Assembly (NCBI RefSeq): GCF_937863485.1
Contig: NZ_CALMFY010000186.1
Coordinates: 1 to 57,588, forward strand
Length of the DNA: 57,588 bases
Direction of reading: 5' to 3'
Source: an uncultured Nostoc sp.
GTDB lineage: Bacteria > Cyanobacteriota > Cyanobacteriia > Cyanobacteriales > Nostocaceae
The notes beneath the pieces were generated by a model. That model was not told where the DNA came from, searched no databases, and saw nothing but the letters and a program-made list of their open reading frames with translations. The position numbers were made by a program, and so were the translations under genes. Shown here piece by piece: positions 18,883-27,041 of the stretch (the stretch's first letter is position 1; each line of letters begins with the position of its first letter).

Positions 18883-19456
18883 CGGGTTTTGGGTAACTAG
18901 CTAGTTAGTTTTTATACCAAGCTGATGTTGAGCATCTGTACAGAGATATGAGAATATTAGATACCTCTGTGTTTCTGTACTATTGTGTCAAAGGAGTTTT
19001 AATTTGTCCTTACTAAAACCCGATAATCTGTTAAATAAATCACAATCAAATTCTTCAACAGAGGGTCTTGTTTGAAGTGTTCCCTTTACAGTGGCTTTTC
19101 TAACAAATTGCTCAGACAGCGAATCTTGGCACAAGGTTTACCACCAACGCGACCAGTGTCAATCCAATAGCCAATATCAGCAAAGCTCTCGATGTTCTTG
19201 GGGGGTTAGATGGTTTGGGGCGATTGGCTACAGCATTGGGGGAGAGGGCGCGATCGCACCGATGCATTTGCCCAAAAGTAAAACTTAATCAAGTGTTACA
19301 AGTGACATTTATAGTTTAAAAGTTGTGTTGATGATCAAGTAGCGATCGCTTATTTACCACAAAAATTTGCTTAAAAAAGCAGGAACATCAGGCTTTTTGC
19401 GAATAATATTCACATATGTTAATATTGTTAATTTTATTTAAGTACAGATATTTAGT
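18883..19456. other. Divergent intergenic region with a possible coding relic
   Basis: This region separates the minus-strand operon from the permease gene. From 19104 to 19319 one plus frame is open without a start codon and encodes an Ala/Leu-rich stretch (KALDVLGGLDGLGRLATAL). It could be a remnant, but I cannot assign it. GCGATCGC occurs at about 19250 and 19342. The AT-rich 19400-19456 is the likely permease promoter. Confidence 0.35.
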
Positions 19457-20785
19457 ATGGTTGCCATAAAGACTGTTCTCAAAGATTCAGAGCAAATCAC
19501 TCGGTTGTTTTCTCATCTCGAATTTGATGGAAAGAAACTCAATCATCAACCGGGTAGCGTATTGGGGAGTACTGCATTGATTGCGGGAACCACCATTGGG
19601 GCTGGGATTCTCGCCTTACCAGCTGTTACCCTGCCGTCTGGGATTGTGCCATCCACATCTGGGCTGATTGCTGTTTGGCTCTACGCTTTAGTTTCAGGGT
19701 TATTGGTTGCAGAAGTGATCTTAAACACGATGCGAACAGAAGGGTGTCCGAGTATAGGTTTTTTGGGAGTTGTTGAGAAGATCCTTGGTAAGCTAGGAGG
19801 GCGAATTGCTGGCGGCGCATATTTATTCATGCACTATGCTCTCTTAGTGGCATACATCACTGAAGGTGGAGAGATTTTAGGATCTGCGGCGGCAAAAGTC
19901 TGGGGTGTGCAGATATTGCCAAAGTGGGTGGGTACAATGACTTTCACGCTCTTATTTGGTGGCATTATGTATCTTGGGCGAGAAAAGTTTATTGAGAAAT
20001 TAAATAGCGCCTTTGTCGGAATTGTTATCGTTTCCTTTTTGGGACTATTATTTCTGGTAGGAGGGCACATTCAGAGTGCCCAATTATTATTTCAGAATTG
20101 GAGTGCCCTTGGTAGTGCCATTTCAGTAATGTCTGTGGCGCTATTTTTCCAAAACGTTGTGCCGCTGGTTGTGACGCAACTCGAAGGGGATGCCCACAAA
20201 ATTCGTCAGTCCATCTTTATTGGTTCTGTGATTCCTCTAATTATGTTCTTGGCGTGGAATGCCGTAATTTTAGGAAGCGTCAGTCCTGATATCCTACATG
20301 ACACATCTGATGGTAGAACTGTTTTTGACCCGTTGCAAATTCTCCGAACAGGTGGTGTGGGGGAAGGGTTAGGAGTGCTAGCATCCATTTTTTCAGAGTT
20401 TGCGATCGTTACATCATTCATTGGATTTGTATACGGGTTGCTGGATGTGTTCAAAGATATTTTCCTAATTACACAGGGCAAACTTTTTAGTCGCCTATCC
20501 CTCTACTCGCTGGTTCTTTTCCCTCCTATGACTCTGGGAACACTCAATCCCACCATCTTTTTTACTGCCTTAGATTACACTGGAACATTTAGTATCTCAG
20601 TTCTCGGTGGAATTATTCCGGCGTTAATGAGTTGGAAGCAACGTCAAGAACAAGAAAACTCAGATAGTATAAATCAATCACTCGTTCCTGGTGGGAAGGT
20701 GACACTCATGGTGATGATTGGAGTGGCGTTAGCCATGATGGGAAGGCAAATTCTGGCAATTGCCACACAGTCAAACCATCAATGA
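19457..20785 (+). CDS. Aromatic amino acid permease (Trp/Tyr permease family)
   Basis: This 442-residue integral membrane protein has about 11 hydrophobic segments. The first starts at GSTALIAGTTIGAGILALPA (residues about 37-56), the hallmark of the hydroxy/aromatic amino acid permease (HAAAP) family. Members import Trp or Tyr by proton symport; the exact substrate is not readable. The N-terminal 35 residues are soluble and the C terminus ends after a last helix with MIGVALAMMGRQILAIA. It is followed 57 bp later by kptA on the same strand, so co-transcription is possible though the functions seem unrelated. Confidence 0.87.
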   Translation: MVAIKTVLKDSEQITRLFSHLEFDGKKLNHQPGSVLGSTALIAGTTIGAGILALPAVTLPSGIVPSTSGLIAVWLYALVSGLLVAEVILNTMRTEGCPSIGFLGVVEKILGKLGGRIAGGAYLFMHYALLVAYITEGGEILGSAAAKVWGVQILPKWVGTMTFTLLFGGIMYLGREKFIEKLNSAFVGIVIVSFLGLLFLVGGHIQSAQLLFQNWSALGSAISVMSVALFFQNVVPLVVTQLEGDAHKIRQSIFIGSVIPLIMFLAWNAVILGSVSPDILHDTSDGRTVFDPLQILRTGGVGEGLGVLASIFSEFAIVTSFIGFVYGLLDVFKDIFLITQGKLFSRLSLYSLVLFPPMTLGTLNPTIFFTALDYTGTFSISVLGGIIPALMSWKQRQEQENSDSINQSLVPGGKVTLMVMIGVALAMMGRQILAIATQSNHQ

Positions 20786-20842
20786 AATTCTATGTAACAC
20801 AAATACTTATAGTTGTAGTATAAAGAGGACAAACACAATCAA

Positions 20843-21388
20843 ATGAGTGATTCTCGCCTCGTCAAAATCAACAAATATCTCAGTAAATATCTGCGACATA
20901 CGCCGGATGCAATTGGAATTAAACTTGCTCCTGCTGGTTGGGTTGCTGTTGATGAACTACTTACTGCTTGTGCTAAAAACAAGTTTCCGATTAACCGTCA
21001 GGAATTAGAGGCGGTAGTTGAATCCAACGAGAAACAACGGTTTTCTTTTGATTCTACAGGGACTCTGATTCGTGCGAACCAAGGACATAGTATAAAAGTC
21101 GATTTACAATTAGAATCTGTTGTTCCCCCAGATGAGCTTTATCACGGCACGGGACACAAGTCTGTAAAGGCTATTATGCAAACAGGACTTTGCAAAATGT
21201 TACGACATCATGTCCATTTATCGAAGGATATTGCAACAGCACAAACTGTTGGTGCAAGACATGGAAAAGCAGTAGTTTTTGTTGTATATGCTGCGGCAAT
21301 GCATCAGGCGGGTTACATTTTCTATTGTTCTGCTAATGGTGTTTGGTTAGTGGATCATGTCCCACCTGAGTATCTACAAAAAATTTAA
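20843..21388 (+). CDS. kptA: RNA 2'-phosphotransferase (Tpt1/KptA)
   Basis: KptA removes an internal 2'-phosphate from RNA using NAD+, giving ADP-ribose 1'',2''-cyclic phosphate. The signature residues are visible. LSKYLRHTPD supplies the Arg-His pair (Arg18, His19). TLIRANQGHSIKVD supplies the next Arg, and ELYHGTGHKS and HHVHLSKD form the NAD-binding lobe. Length (181) equals the bacterial family. An AGAGGA sequence lies 12 bases before the ATG. No RNA ligase is adjacent, so its bacterial substrate remains unclear here. Confidence 0.93.
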   Translation: MSDSRLVKINKYLSKYLRHTPDAIGIKLAPAGWVAVDELLTACAKNKFPINRQELEAVVESNEKQRFSFDSTGTLIRANQGHSIKVDLQLESVVPPDELYHGTGHKSVKAIMQTGLCKMLRHHVHLSKDIATAQTVGARHGKAVVFVVYAAAMHQAGYIFYCSANGVWLVDHVPPEYLQKI

Positions 21389-21464
21389 ATTTTAATAAGT
21401 TGTTAAGATTTATTTAGAAATCTCAAAAAAGGAACTGTTTCCTTGTTTTGAGTATTTGATAGCA

Positions 21465-21600
21465 TTGGTTCTACCCACAGCTTCTGCCAGTATTTGTGCT
21501 TGGCGCGATCGCTCTGATAATATGCCAAAAAGCATATTCCACGGTTAAAAGCCTTGGTTACACGGGATTATGGCTTTTTTGTGCCCAAGGCTTGCGTCAT
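21465..21600 (-). pseudogene. Fragment of a class II aldolase gene (decayed duplicate)
   Basis: This non-coding DNA aligns with the intact aldolase gene at about 25132-25284 in the same orientation. Shared blocks include CAGCTTCTGCCAGTA, CGATCGCTCT, a CCAAAA block and GGATTATGGCTTT. Relative to the intact copy there are many substitutions and an internal deletion. No frame remains open. The rest of 21389-21855 shows no supported gene; a 66-codon plus frame at 21675-21875 is unsupported. Confidence 0.65.
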
Positions 21601-21855
21601 AGGTATAGAGTTATCAAAATTATCGTTAGTTCATTAAACTGACGCGAATCATTGCTTAAATTACTGATTAATTAGTGCATCACCAAATAGAGAAAATTAT
21701 GGTAACTAGGCTCGAACCATTCAAATCATCTCGATTTATCAGAAAACCGATTTTAGCAGATGTCGATTTTTTGACTTTTTGGAAAACATTGACCAATTTG
21801 CTGCTGATCCGGGCAGAAAAATTTTTTCAATGGTCTGGTTCTGTTGTCAAACTGC

Positions 21856-22644
21856 TCAAAATGTTCCTTGAATAATTCCGCCATCTACTTGCAGCATGAC
21901 TCCATTTACAAATGAGGCGGCTGGTGAACTCAGAAATACCGCGACATTGGCAAACTCTTCTGGTGTCCCTATACGACCTAAAGGAACTGTCCCATTGACT
22001 CTAGCAATTTCTGCTGCTTTTGTTTCACCACTTTTAGCAATACGGGCGTTGATTAATTCTTCTACTCGTTCTGTATATGTCCAGCCTGGTAAAATGCTGT
22101 TGACGCGAATTTTATCGCTACCGAGTTCTTGGCTGAGAGTTTTCGTTAAACCAATCACCGCTAATCGAATCGAATTAGACAACACCAGATTTTGGGCTGG
22201 TTGTTTAGTTGAGGTTGAGGTGATGGTCAGAATCGCTGGTGCTGTAGATTGGCGTAAGTAAGGTAAAGCGAACTTCACCAAGCGTACCGCACTCAGCAAA
22301 GTCAAGTTGATCGAAGTTTCCCAAGTTGCCAAATCGATATCGTCAAAAGTGCCAGCGGGTGGGCCTCCGGCGTTGGTAACTAGGATATCCAACCCGCCGA
22401 ATTTCTCTACTGTGGCATTAATCACCCGCTCAATATCTGCTTGACTAGTGACGTCTGCACGCAGAGATAGCACTTCTGTACCTGTTTCGCTTTCAATCTC
22501 CGCAGCGGTTTTGTCAATTAACTCACTGCGGGCGCAGATGGCAATTTTTGCACCCTCACGGGCAAATTGCCTTGCTGTAGCTTTGCCCAAACCTTTACTA
22601 GCAGCTGTCACTAAGGCGACTTTGCCACGGAGTTGCAAATCCAT
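21856..22644 (-). CDS. SDR-family protein with a non-canonical active site
   Basis: The 262 residues follow 3-oxoacyl-ACP-reductase-like SDRs: VTAASKGLGKATA for the cofactor, LVTNAGGPP near residue 90, and a C-terminal SFVNGVMLQVDGG. The usual catalytic Tyr-x-x-x-Lys is absent: TITSTSTKQPAQNLVLSNSIR has Ser-Asn-Ser-Ile-Arg where Tyr and Lys are expected. This seems to be a subgroup feature rather than damage, since the rest is intact. Activity by the standard mechanism is unlikely. The gene starts 18 bp after the nitroreductase stop and so is in the same operon. Confidence 0.85.
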   Translation of the reverse strand: MDLQLRGKVALVTAASKGLGKATARQFAREGAKIAICARSELIDKTAAEIESETGTEVLSLRADVTSQADIERVINATVEKFGGLDILVTNAGGPPAGTFDDIDLATWETSINLTLLSAVRLVKFALPYLRQSTAPAILTITSTSTKQPAQNLVLSNSIRLAVIGLTKTLSQELGSDKIRVNSILPGWTYTERVEELINARIAKSGETKAAEIARVNGTVPLGRIGTPEEFANVAVFLSSPAASFVNGVMLQVDGGIIQGTF

Positions 22645-22662
22645 AATCTTGATTCTTCTTGT

Positions 22663-23484
22663 TTATAGTAACTTGAAGCCGAGGTAATTGAGAACTTCAC
22701 GCAAGCGATCGCGTCCCCTCAATGATTCGACAGTTGCGATCCGTTGGGCTGAGTGTTCTGACCAATCACCAGGGATATTCATCTTTTGTTCAGTATAGAA
22801 GTCTTTGATGATATCGTTATAGTGAGCGATCGCTTCTTCTTGATCTGCCAATTTATAAGTTTCACGATGCAGTATCGCTGATTGTGGCAACCTTGGCTTA
22901 ATCGCTGCTTCTACCTCAGGATTTGCATAGCCGACACATAGCCCAAACACAGCATACACAGAGTCGGGCAAATTTAATATCTCTGCTACCTCTTGGGGGT
23001 GGTTCCGAATTCCGCCGATATATACTGTTCCTAAACCAAGTGATTCAGCTGCTACTGCTGCGTTTTGCGCCGCCAAAGTTGCATCGATTGTTGCCATCAC
23101 AAACATTTCCAAGTATTCCAGGGCATCATGAGATATGCCACGACTGTCAGCTACGTAGCTTAGACGCGCCAAATCTGCTAACCAAACCAAGAATAAAGGA
23201 ACCTGGTTAATATGTGCTTGGTTTCCTGCTAGCTTGGATAATTCCTCTTTGCGCTGTTGATCTTCGACTGCTACCACACTCCAGGTTTGCAAATTAGAGG
23301 AAGTTGATGCAGATTGGGCGGCTGCAATTAGTAACTTCAGAGTTCCTGGTGGTAGAGAATCAGATAGATAAGACCGGATTGAACGGTGAGATAGTAGTGC
23401 TGTCAGGGAATCATTCCATTCAATTTCGGGATTGAAGGGGATTTCACCGTAGCGCGATCGCAGTAGTTCTGTAGGATTAGTCAT
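22663..23484 (-). CDS. Nitroreductase-family FMN oxidoreductase (NfsA-like)
   Basis: Residues LLSHRSIRSYLSDSLPPGTLK and AAQSASTSSNLQTWSVVAV are the FMN-binding start of NfsA/FRP-type nitroreductases, and GLGTVYIGGIRN with VFGLCVGY completes the fold. I chose the ATG at 23484, giving 273 residues, over a TTG four codons upstream, because GGAA lies at a suitable distance from the ATG. It is preceded by a sulfonate-binding lipoprotein gene and followed by an SDR on the same strand. An NAD(P)H:flavin reductase role supplying reduced FMN to the SsuD-like monooxygenase is an attractive inference but is not shown. Confidence 0.85.
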   Translation of the reverse strand: MTNPTELLRSRYGEIPFNPEIEWNDSLTALLSHRSIRSYLSDSLPPGTLKLLIAAAQSASTSSNLQTWSVVAVEDQQRKEELSKLAGNQAHINQVPLFLVWLADLARLSYVADSRGISHDALEYLEMFVMATIDATLAAQNAAVAAESLGLGTVYIGGIRNHPQEVAEILNLPDSVYAVFGLCVGYANPEVEAAIKPRLPQSAILHRETYKLADQEEAIAHYNDIIKDFYTEQKMNIPGDWSEHSAQRIATVESLRGRDRLREVLNYLGFKLL

Positions 23485-23637
23485 AATCAATTCCAAGATT
23501 TACATTTCAAAAATTGTCAGTTGAATAAAAGACTTTAGGAGCTTACAGATGTCATTAGTGTCAATTTAAGGTTTAAAATCTTGTTTCCAGGTACTAAGAA
23601 GAAAATGCTCTTTATTGGGCTACTGCCACTTGAATAC

Positions 23638-23718
23638 GAGGCAGAGCCTCACAGAGGGCATTCCTAGTCGGAGACTAGGAACTAGGCATTTGTAGGGGCA
23701 TACAGATGTATGCCCCTA
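23638..23718. repeat. Cluster of three short hairpins
   Basis: Three perfect hairpins lie in a row: GAGGC-AGA-GCCTC (23638-23650), a 9-bp stem TTCCTAGTC with its complement (23661-23681), and a 12-bp stem TAGGGGCATACA with its complement (23693-23718). They sit between two genes of the same operon and could attenuate or stabilise the transcript. A partial copy of the last one (GGCATACATTTGTATGCC) is at about 53665. Such clusters are typical Nostoc intergenic repeats. Confidence 0.75.
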
Positions 23719-23739
23719 TAGCCTACTCATTGTACTAGT

Positions 23740-24858
23740 TTAAGTTTTTGGTGAAAAGGCAGCATATTCTTCTTTTGTCAACATTGCATCCTTGACATTT
23801 ACCTCTTTGGGAATTAACTTCAATTTATAATATGTATCCGCAACACCTTGTTGGAGATTTATTAGATTGTCGTCAATTGGGACAACACCAAAAGTGCGTC
23901 TGTTAGTTGCTTTTTTCATCGTTTCTACATCAATTCCCAACACAGGTGCTAGAGTTTTTGCTACTTCTTCTCGATTTTGTTTAGACCATTCTTCTAGATT
24001 TTGAATTTCCTCCACTATTGCCTTGACAGTTTGCGGATTTTCAGTGACAAATTTGCGACTCATCAAATAATATCCTCCCTGTTTATTGATTCCTGTGCCA
24101 TCAATTAGGACTCTGGCTTTAGTTGCTTCTTGAGCCGCTGCATAGAAGGGGTCCCAAATTACCCAGGCATCTACACTACCCTTGACAAATGCAGCGCGGG
24201 CATCAGCTGGTGCTAAATATTTAGGTTCAATGTCAGTATATTTCAATCCCGCTTTTTCTAAAGCTTGGACTAACAATAAGTGAGCGCTAGAGCCTTTTTG
24301 AAAGGCAACTTTTTTACCTTTGAGGTCACTAAGTTTTTGAATTTGTGAATTTTGAGGAACAAGAATTGCTGAACTAGCCGGAGTAGCCGCAGTACCAACA
24401 ACATAAGTTAGTGATGCTCCGGCTGCTTGGGCAAATATTGGCGGTGATTCTCCTACAGGACCGATGTCAATACTACCCACATTCATGGCTTCTAGGAGTT
24501 GGGGACCCGCTTGAAATTCAGTCCACTTTACAGTGATCCCTTCTGGTGCCAAACGCTTTTCTAAAACACCTTTAGTTCTAATTAAAATAGTCGATTTTTG
24601 ATAGCCAAATCTTACCACTGTTGCTTTACTGGAAGCCGAATTGCTAACAGATGTGGCAGTGGGATTAGGGGAATTAACAGTAGGTGTCGATGAGCAGGCG
24701 GCAAATAGCACGCTCAGACAAAGACCTGCAACAAAAGCCCCCGCAATTGGCAAAGGAGAAGAAAAGAATAATTTATGTTGGTTGTTAAATGGGATATTCC
24801 TGATTTTTATCAACGATATCCACTTGGTAATTAAGCGGCGAAAGATTAGGTGAATCAT
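23740..24858 (-). CDS. ssuA: Aliphatic sulfonate ABC transporter substrate-binding lipoprotein (SsuA-like), copy 2
   Basis: A long basic N terminus leads into a hydrophobic segment and the lipobox LFAAC, so the mature protein should be lipid-anchored on the outer side of the plasma membrane. VRFGYQKSTILIRTKGVLEKRL, GPQLLEAMNVGSIDIGPVGESPP and VDAWVIWDPF are hallmarks of SsuA/TauA-type binding proteins for sulfonates. I start at the ATG at 24858; a TTG lies one codon upstream. No SsuB ATPase or SsuC permease is nearby, so the receptor must share transport components encoded elsewhere. Confidence 0.9.
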   Translation of the reverse strand: MIHLIFRRLITKWISLIKIRNIPFNNQHKLFFSSPLPIAGAFVAGLCLSVLFAACSSTPTVNSPNPTATSVSNSASSKATVVRFGYQKSTILIRTKGVLEKRLAPEGITVKWTEFQAGPQLLEAMNVGSIDIGPVGESPPIFAQAAGASLTYVVGTAATPASSAILVPQNSQIQKLSDLKGKKVAFQKGSSAHLLLVQALEKAGLKYTDIEPKYLAPADARAAFVKGSVDAWVIWDPFYAAAQEATKARVLIDGTGINKQGGYYLMSRKFVTENPQTVKAIVEEIQNLEEWSKQNREEVAKTLAPVLGIDVETMKKATNRRTFGVVPIDDNLINLQQGVADTYYKLKLIPKEVNVKDAMLTKEEYAAFSPKT

Positions 24859-25007
24859 CAAAATGATTTCTCTGAACTATATTTATACTATAAACTTATA
24901 GGTTTACCGGAGTATATAGATAAATTTAAATTAAATTGATATAAAAATAGCGGGAAGTAGGGTAAATTGATACTTCCCTGCTTGTCTAAGTGTCAAAATA
25001 CACAGCA

Positions 25008-25769
25008 CTAATTCAGCAAATCAGGTTCTTCACGGATAATCCTGTCGTAAAGTGGCTGGAAGCTGAACCACCCACTTATATGTGACCCCACTTGAGTTTG
25101 CGTTAAGCGAGCTGTTTCGTGTTTGATAGTAGTAGGTCTACCCGCAGCTTCTGCCAGTAGTTGGGCTTGGCACGATCGCTCTAAGCTAATGTACCAAAAG
25201 GCAGCTTCATCTACCGTATGTCCCACAGTTAAAATGCTGTGGTTCCGCAGGATTATGGCTTTCTTTGGCCCCAAAGTTTGCGCCAGTCGCTGACCTTCAG
25301 AAGTTTCTAAAACCACACCTGTGAAATCATCAAATAGGGCATGGTCTTCGTAAAAAGCACAGGAATCTTGAGTTAAGGGGTCAAGGAGACGACCTAAACT
25401 AGACCAGGCTTTACCATAAAGTGAATGGGCATGAGCCGCTGCTATGACATCAGGTCGAGCTTCATGAAGCTGAGAATGAATGGCGAAAGCAGCTTGATTC
25501 ACCTCAGCATCGCCTTTAACCACCTCACCTTCTCTGTTAACTAAGATCAGGTCAGAAACTCGGATATGACCGAAGTATGTTCCAAATGGATTGACCCAGA
25601 AATGGTCTGTAAACTCCGGATCACGAGCCGTAATATGGCCGGCGATTCCCTCGCTGAAGCCAAACTTACCAAACAGGCGAAAGGCAGCGGCGAGACGTTG
25701 CTTGCGGTGCAGGCGTTCGTCTTCAACTCTCTCGAATACTGGGGGTTGTGGTCTATCGGACTTGGGCAT
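25008..25769 (-). CDS. Class II aldolase/adducin-family protein
   Basis: KFGFSEGIAGHITARDPE, then HAHSLYGKAWSSLGRLL, then ILRNHSILTVG give the zinc-site His pair of the HAH motif and the third His of the class II aldolase fold. I start at ATG 25769 (MPKSDRPQPP), 254 residues, because AGAGGAAAAAG precedes it. A longer frame to 25946 would run through the upstream gene. The start overlaps the last 17 bp of the cupin gene, implying translational coupling. A decayed duplicate lies 3.6 kb downstream at 21465-21600. The substrate is unknown, but the context suggests work on a carbon skeleton from organosulfur breakdown. Confidence 0.88.
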   Translation of the reverse strand: MPKSDRPQPPVFERVEDERLHRKQRLAAAFRLFGKFGFSEGIAGHITARDPEFTDHFWVNPFGTYFGHIRVSDLILVNREGEVVKGDAEVNQAAFAIHSQLHEARPDVIAAAHAHSLYGKAWSSLGRLLDPLTQDSCAFYEDHALFDDFTGVVLETSEGQRLAQTLGPKKAIILRNHSILTVGHTVDEAAFWYISLERSCQAQLLAEAAGRPTTIKHETARLTQTQVGSHISGWFSFQPLYDRIIREEPDLLN

Positions 25770-26427
25770 GTTCTTTTTCCTCTTCTTCTTTACAGGGAGC
25801 GTTGGAATATCCAGAGCGAAAAGATTTGACGCTATGAGATTCTGGGATGAACTGGTGACGCAAGATGCAGCCAGTATCATTACCCAGAAGATGGATAGAT
25901 ACAGATGCGCTCTGGGATGTGGTTTTGACGGCGTGGATATCACCATCTGGAGGTAAGAGGCGGTAGATATCCCCTGGTTGAAGCGATCGCACTTCAGTTA
26001 CTTGTAATTGTGCGTGTCCTTCAGCATCGCCGTTATCTAGACGGCGATAGACTGTTTCTTCTTGATTACCTTTGTATAAACCAATCAATCCCCAAGCCAA
26101 ATGGTCGTGGACGGGAGTCGTTGAACCTGGGGGAATCACCAAGCTGAAGACTGAGAGGGAACGGTCTTTGGCGCGATAAAGCAGCCACTGACCAATACCG
26201 CCGCCCATCTTGCTTTCGGGATTGATTTGAGCAAACTTTTCCCGGAGCCATTCCTGTTGGGCGAGCAGTTCTTGAAAATAGGGTTCTAGTCTAGCTAGAG
26301 TTTGGGTGCGATCGTCAGCAGTGCTAGCGCTAATTTCACGCACTGTTGCTACAAAGGATCGTAGTTCCTGGCTCTCAATAAACCATTCGTCTTCTGGTAA
26401 TGGTTCCAAGATGGTGTGGTTTGTCAT
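25753..26427 (-). CDS. Cysteine dioxygenase-type cupin (thiol dioxygenase)
   Basis: The 224-residue protein has a cupin core. TPVHDHLAWGLIGLYKG supplies the first two iron-binding His as H-x-H, and GDIHAVKTTS the third. This three-His set without a Glu is typical of thiol dioxygenases, which oxidise cysteine or 3-mercaptopropionate to the sulfinate. A helical N-terminal 80 residues is also usual for them. The Lys/Glu-rich C-terminal end overlaps the aldolase start. The position in a block with sulfonate transport and monooxygenase genes supports a sulfur-metabolism role; the exact thiol is uncertain. Confidence 0.8.
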   Translation of the reverse strand: MTNHTILEPLPEDEWFIESQELRSFVATVREISASTADDRTQTLARLEPYFQELLAQQEWLREKFAQINPESKMGGGIGQWLLYRAKDRSLSVFSLVIPPGSTTPVHDHLAWGLIGLYKGNQEETVYRRLDNGDAEGHAQLQVTEVRSLQPGDIYRLLPPDGDIHAVKTTSQSASVSIHLLGNDTGCILRHQFIPESHSVKSFRSGYSNAPCKEEEEKEHAQVR

Positions 26428-26613
26428 TTATATTCCTCGATTTGGCAGGCAACTAACATTTACTAATTCGTAATTCACGCTATGTGCGACTTATTATTAA
26501 AACCCCGCTTCCATTCCTCTCCCCGAAAGGTCGAGAGGCTTTGATTCTTTCTCCCCAACGCTAGTAGAGAAGAGGTTGGAGGTTAGGTTTGAGAGGAAAG
26601 TTGCACACGGCGT

Positions 26614-26652
26614 TAATTCGTAATTCGTAGTTAAGAATTCAATTACGAATTA
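26614..26652. repeat. AT-rich inverted repeat, copy 1
   Basis: TAATTCGTAATT at the left faces AATTACGAATTA at the right. A close relative is at 56949-56994 and a half copy at about 26465-26475. It overlaps the 3' end of the IscB fragment and could act as a terminator-like hairpin. The adjoining 26428-26613 holds only pyrimidine-rich repeat remnants. Confidence 0.6.
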
Positions 26653-26845
26653 TTTTAATGCCAGGGTGAAGCTTGAAGCCAAGTTGCTCAAGTTTTAGAC
26701 GAGAAAGAGACTCCTTCAGAATGATAGTAAAGGGATATCTCTGGAATACGGTAGCTTTACCTTGTGACAATAGTAGCCTAGCACGGCTGATGCGTACTGG
26801 ATATAACGGTTGTTGGTTGGCATCGAGAATCAATACTTTGGTCAT
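26639..26845 (-). pseudogene. iscB: IscB-like RRXRR-domain fragment (N terminus only)
   Basis: The 68 residues read MTKVLILDANQQPLYPVRIS, then RARLLLSQGKATVFQRYPF and TIILKES. This matches the N-terminal RRXRR/PLMP region of IscB, the RNA-guided nuclease encoded by IS200/IS605-type elements and ancestral to Cas9. In full-length IscB the next step is a D-P-G-S-K RuvC-I motif; here it is HPGIKIIRN and then a stop, so the RuvC Asp is gone and RuvC-II, HNH and RuvC-III are absent. The stop falls in an inverted repeat. No omega-RNA could be recognised upstream, where a miniature repeat element lies. I take it as a truncated relic inside the organosulfur operon. Confidence 0.75.
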
Positions 26846-26872
26846 GAATGATATTCCTTACGAATACAGTTA

Positions 26873-27041
26873 TTAAGGGACTATCAAAAAATCAATCATC
26901 CAATCTTGATCTAAGGGATTTTCAACAAATAAATTATTCAATCTTATGGAGTGGCCAACATGAGCGCCTTTGGCTACAGGCGACTTTTCTGACTATCCCA
27001 CAAGAAGTAGTTGAATATTTTTTTTATTTGAAAGTCCCTAA
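26873..27041. mobile_element. Miniature element with GGGACTTTCAA-type inverted ends
   Basis: Left ends at 26873 and 26912 (TAAGGGACTATCAA and TAAGGGATTTTCAA) both face a right end TATTTGAAAGTCCCTAA at 27025-27041. The doubled left end suggests nesting or a partial duplication. It lies directly between ssuD and the IscB fragment, and the right end provides the ssuD stop codon (TAG, 27038-27040). A related but degenerate pair is at about 29482-29560 and a solo end at 5038-5061. Confidence 0.55.

Noticed and set aside
19091..19288. 65-codon plus frame upstream of the permease
   Set aside because: A GTG start, Ser/Gln-rich random-looking sequence and no ribosome binding site. A different frame over the same DNA looks slightly more coding-like but has no start.
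21675..21875. 66-codon plus frame before the SDR
   Set aside because: It has no recognisable domain and overlaps the 3' end of the SDR gene on the other strand.
25591..25956. 121-codon plus frame over the aldolase/cupin junction
   Set aside because: It is antisense to two overlapping, well-supported genes.
26846..27030. Omega-RNA gene upstream of the IscB fragment
   Set aside because: The region is taken up by a miniature repeat element, and I could not recognise an omega-RNA core; the small GTCGCC/GGCGC pairing alone is not enough.
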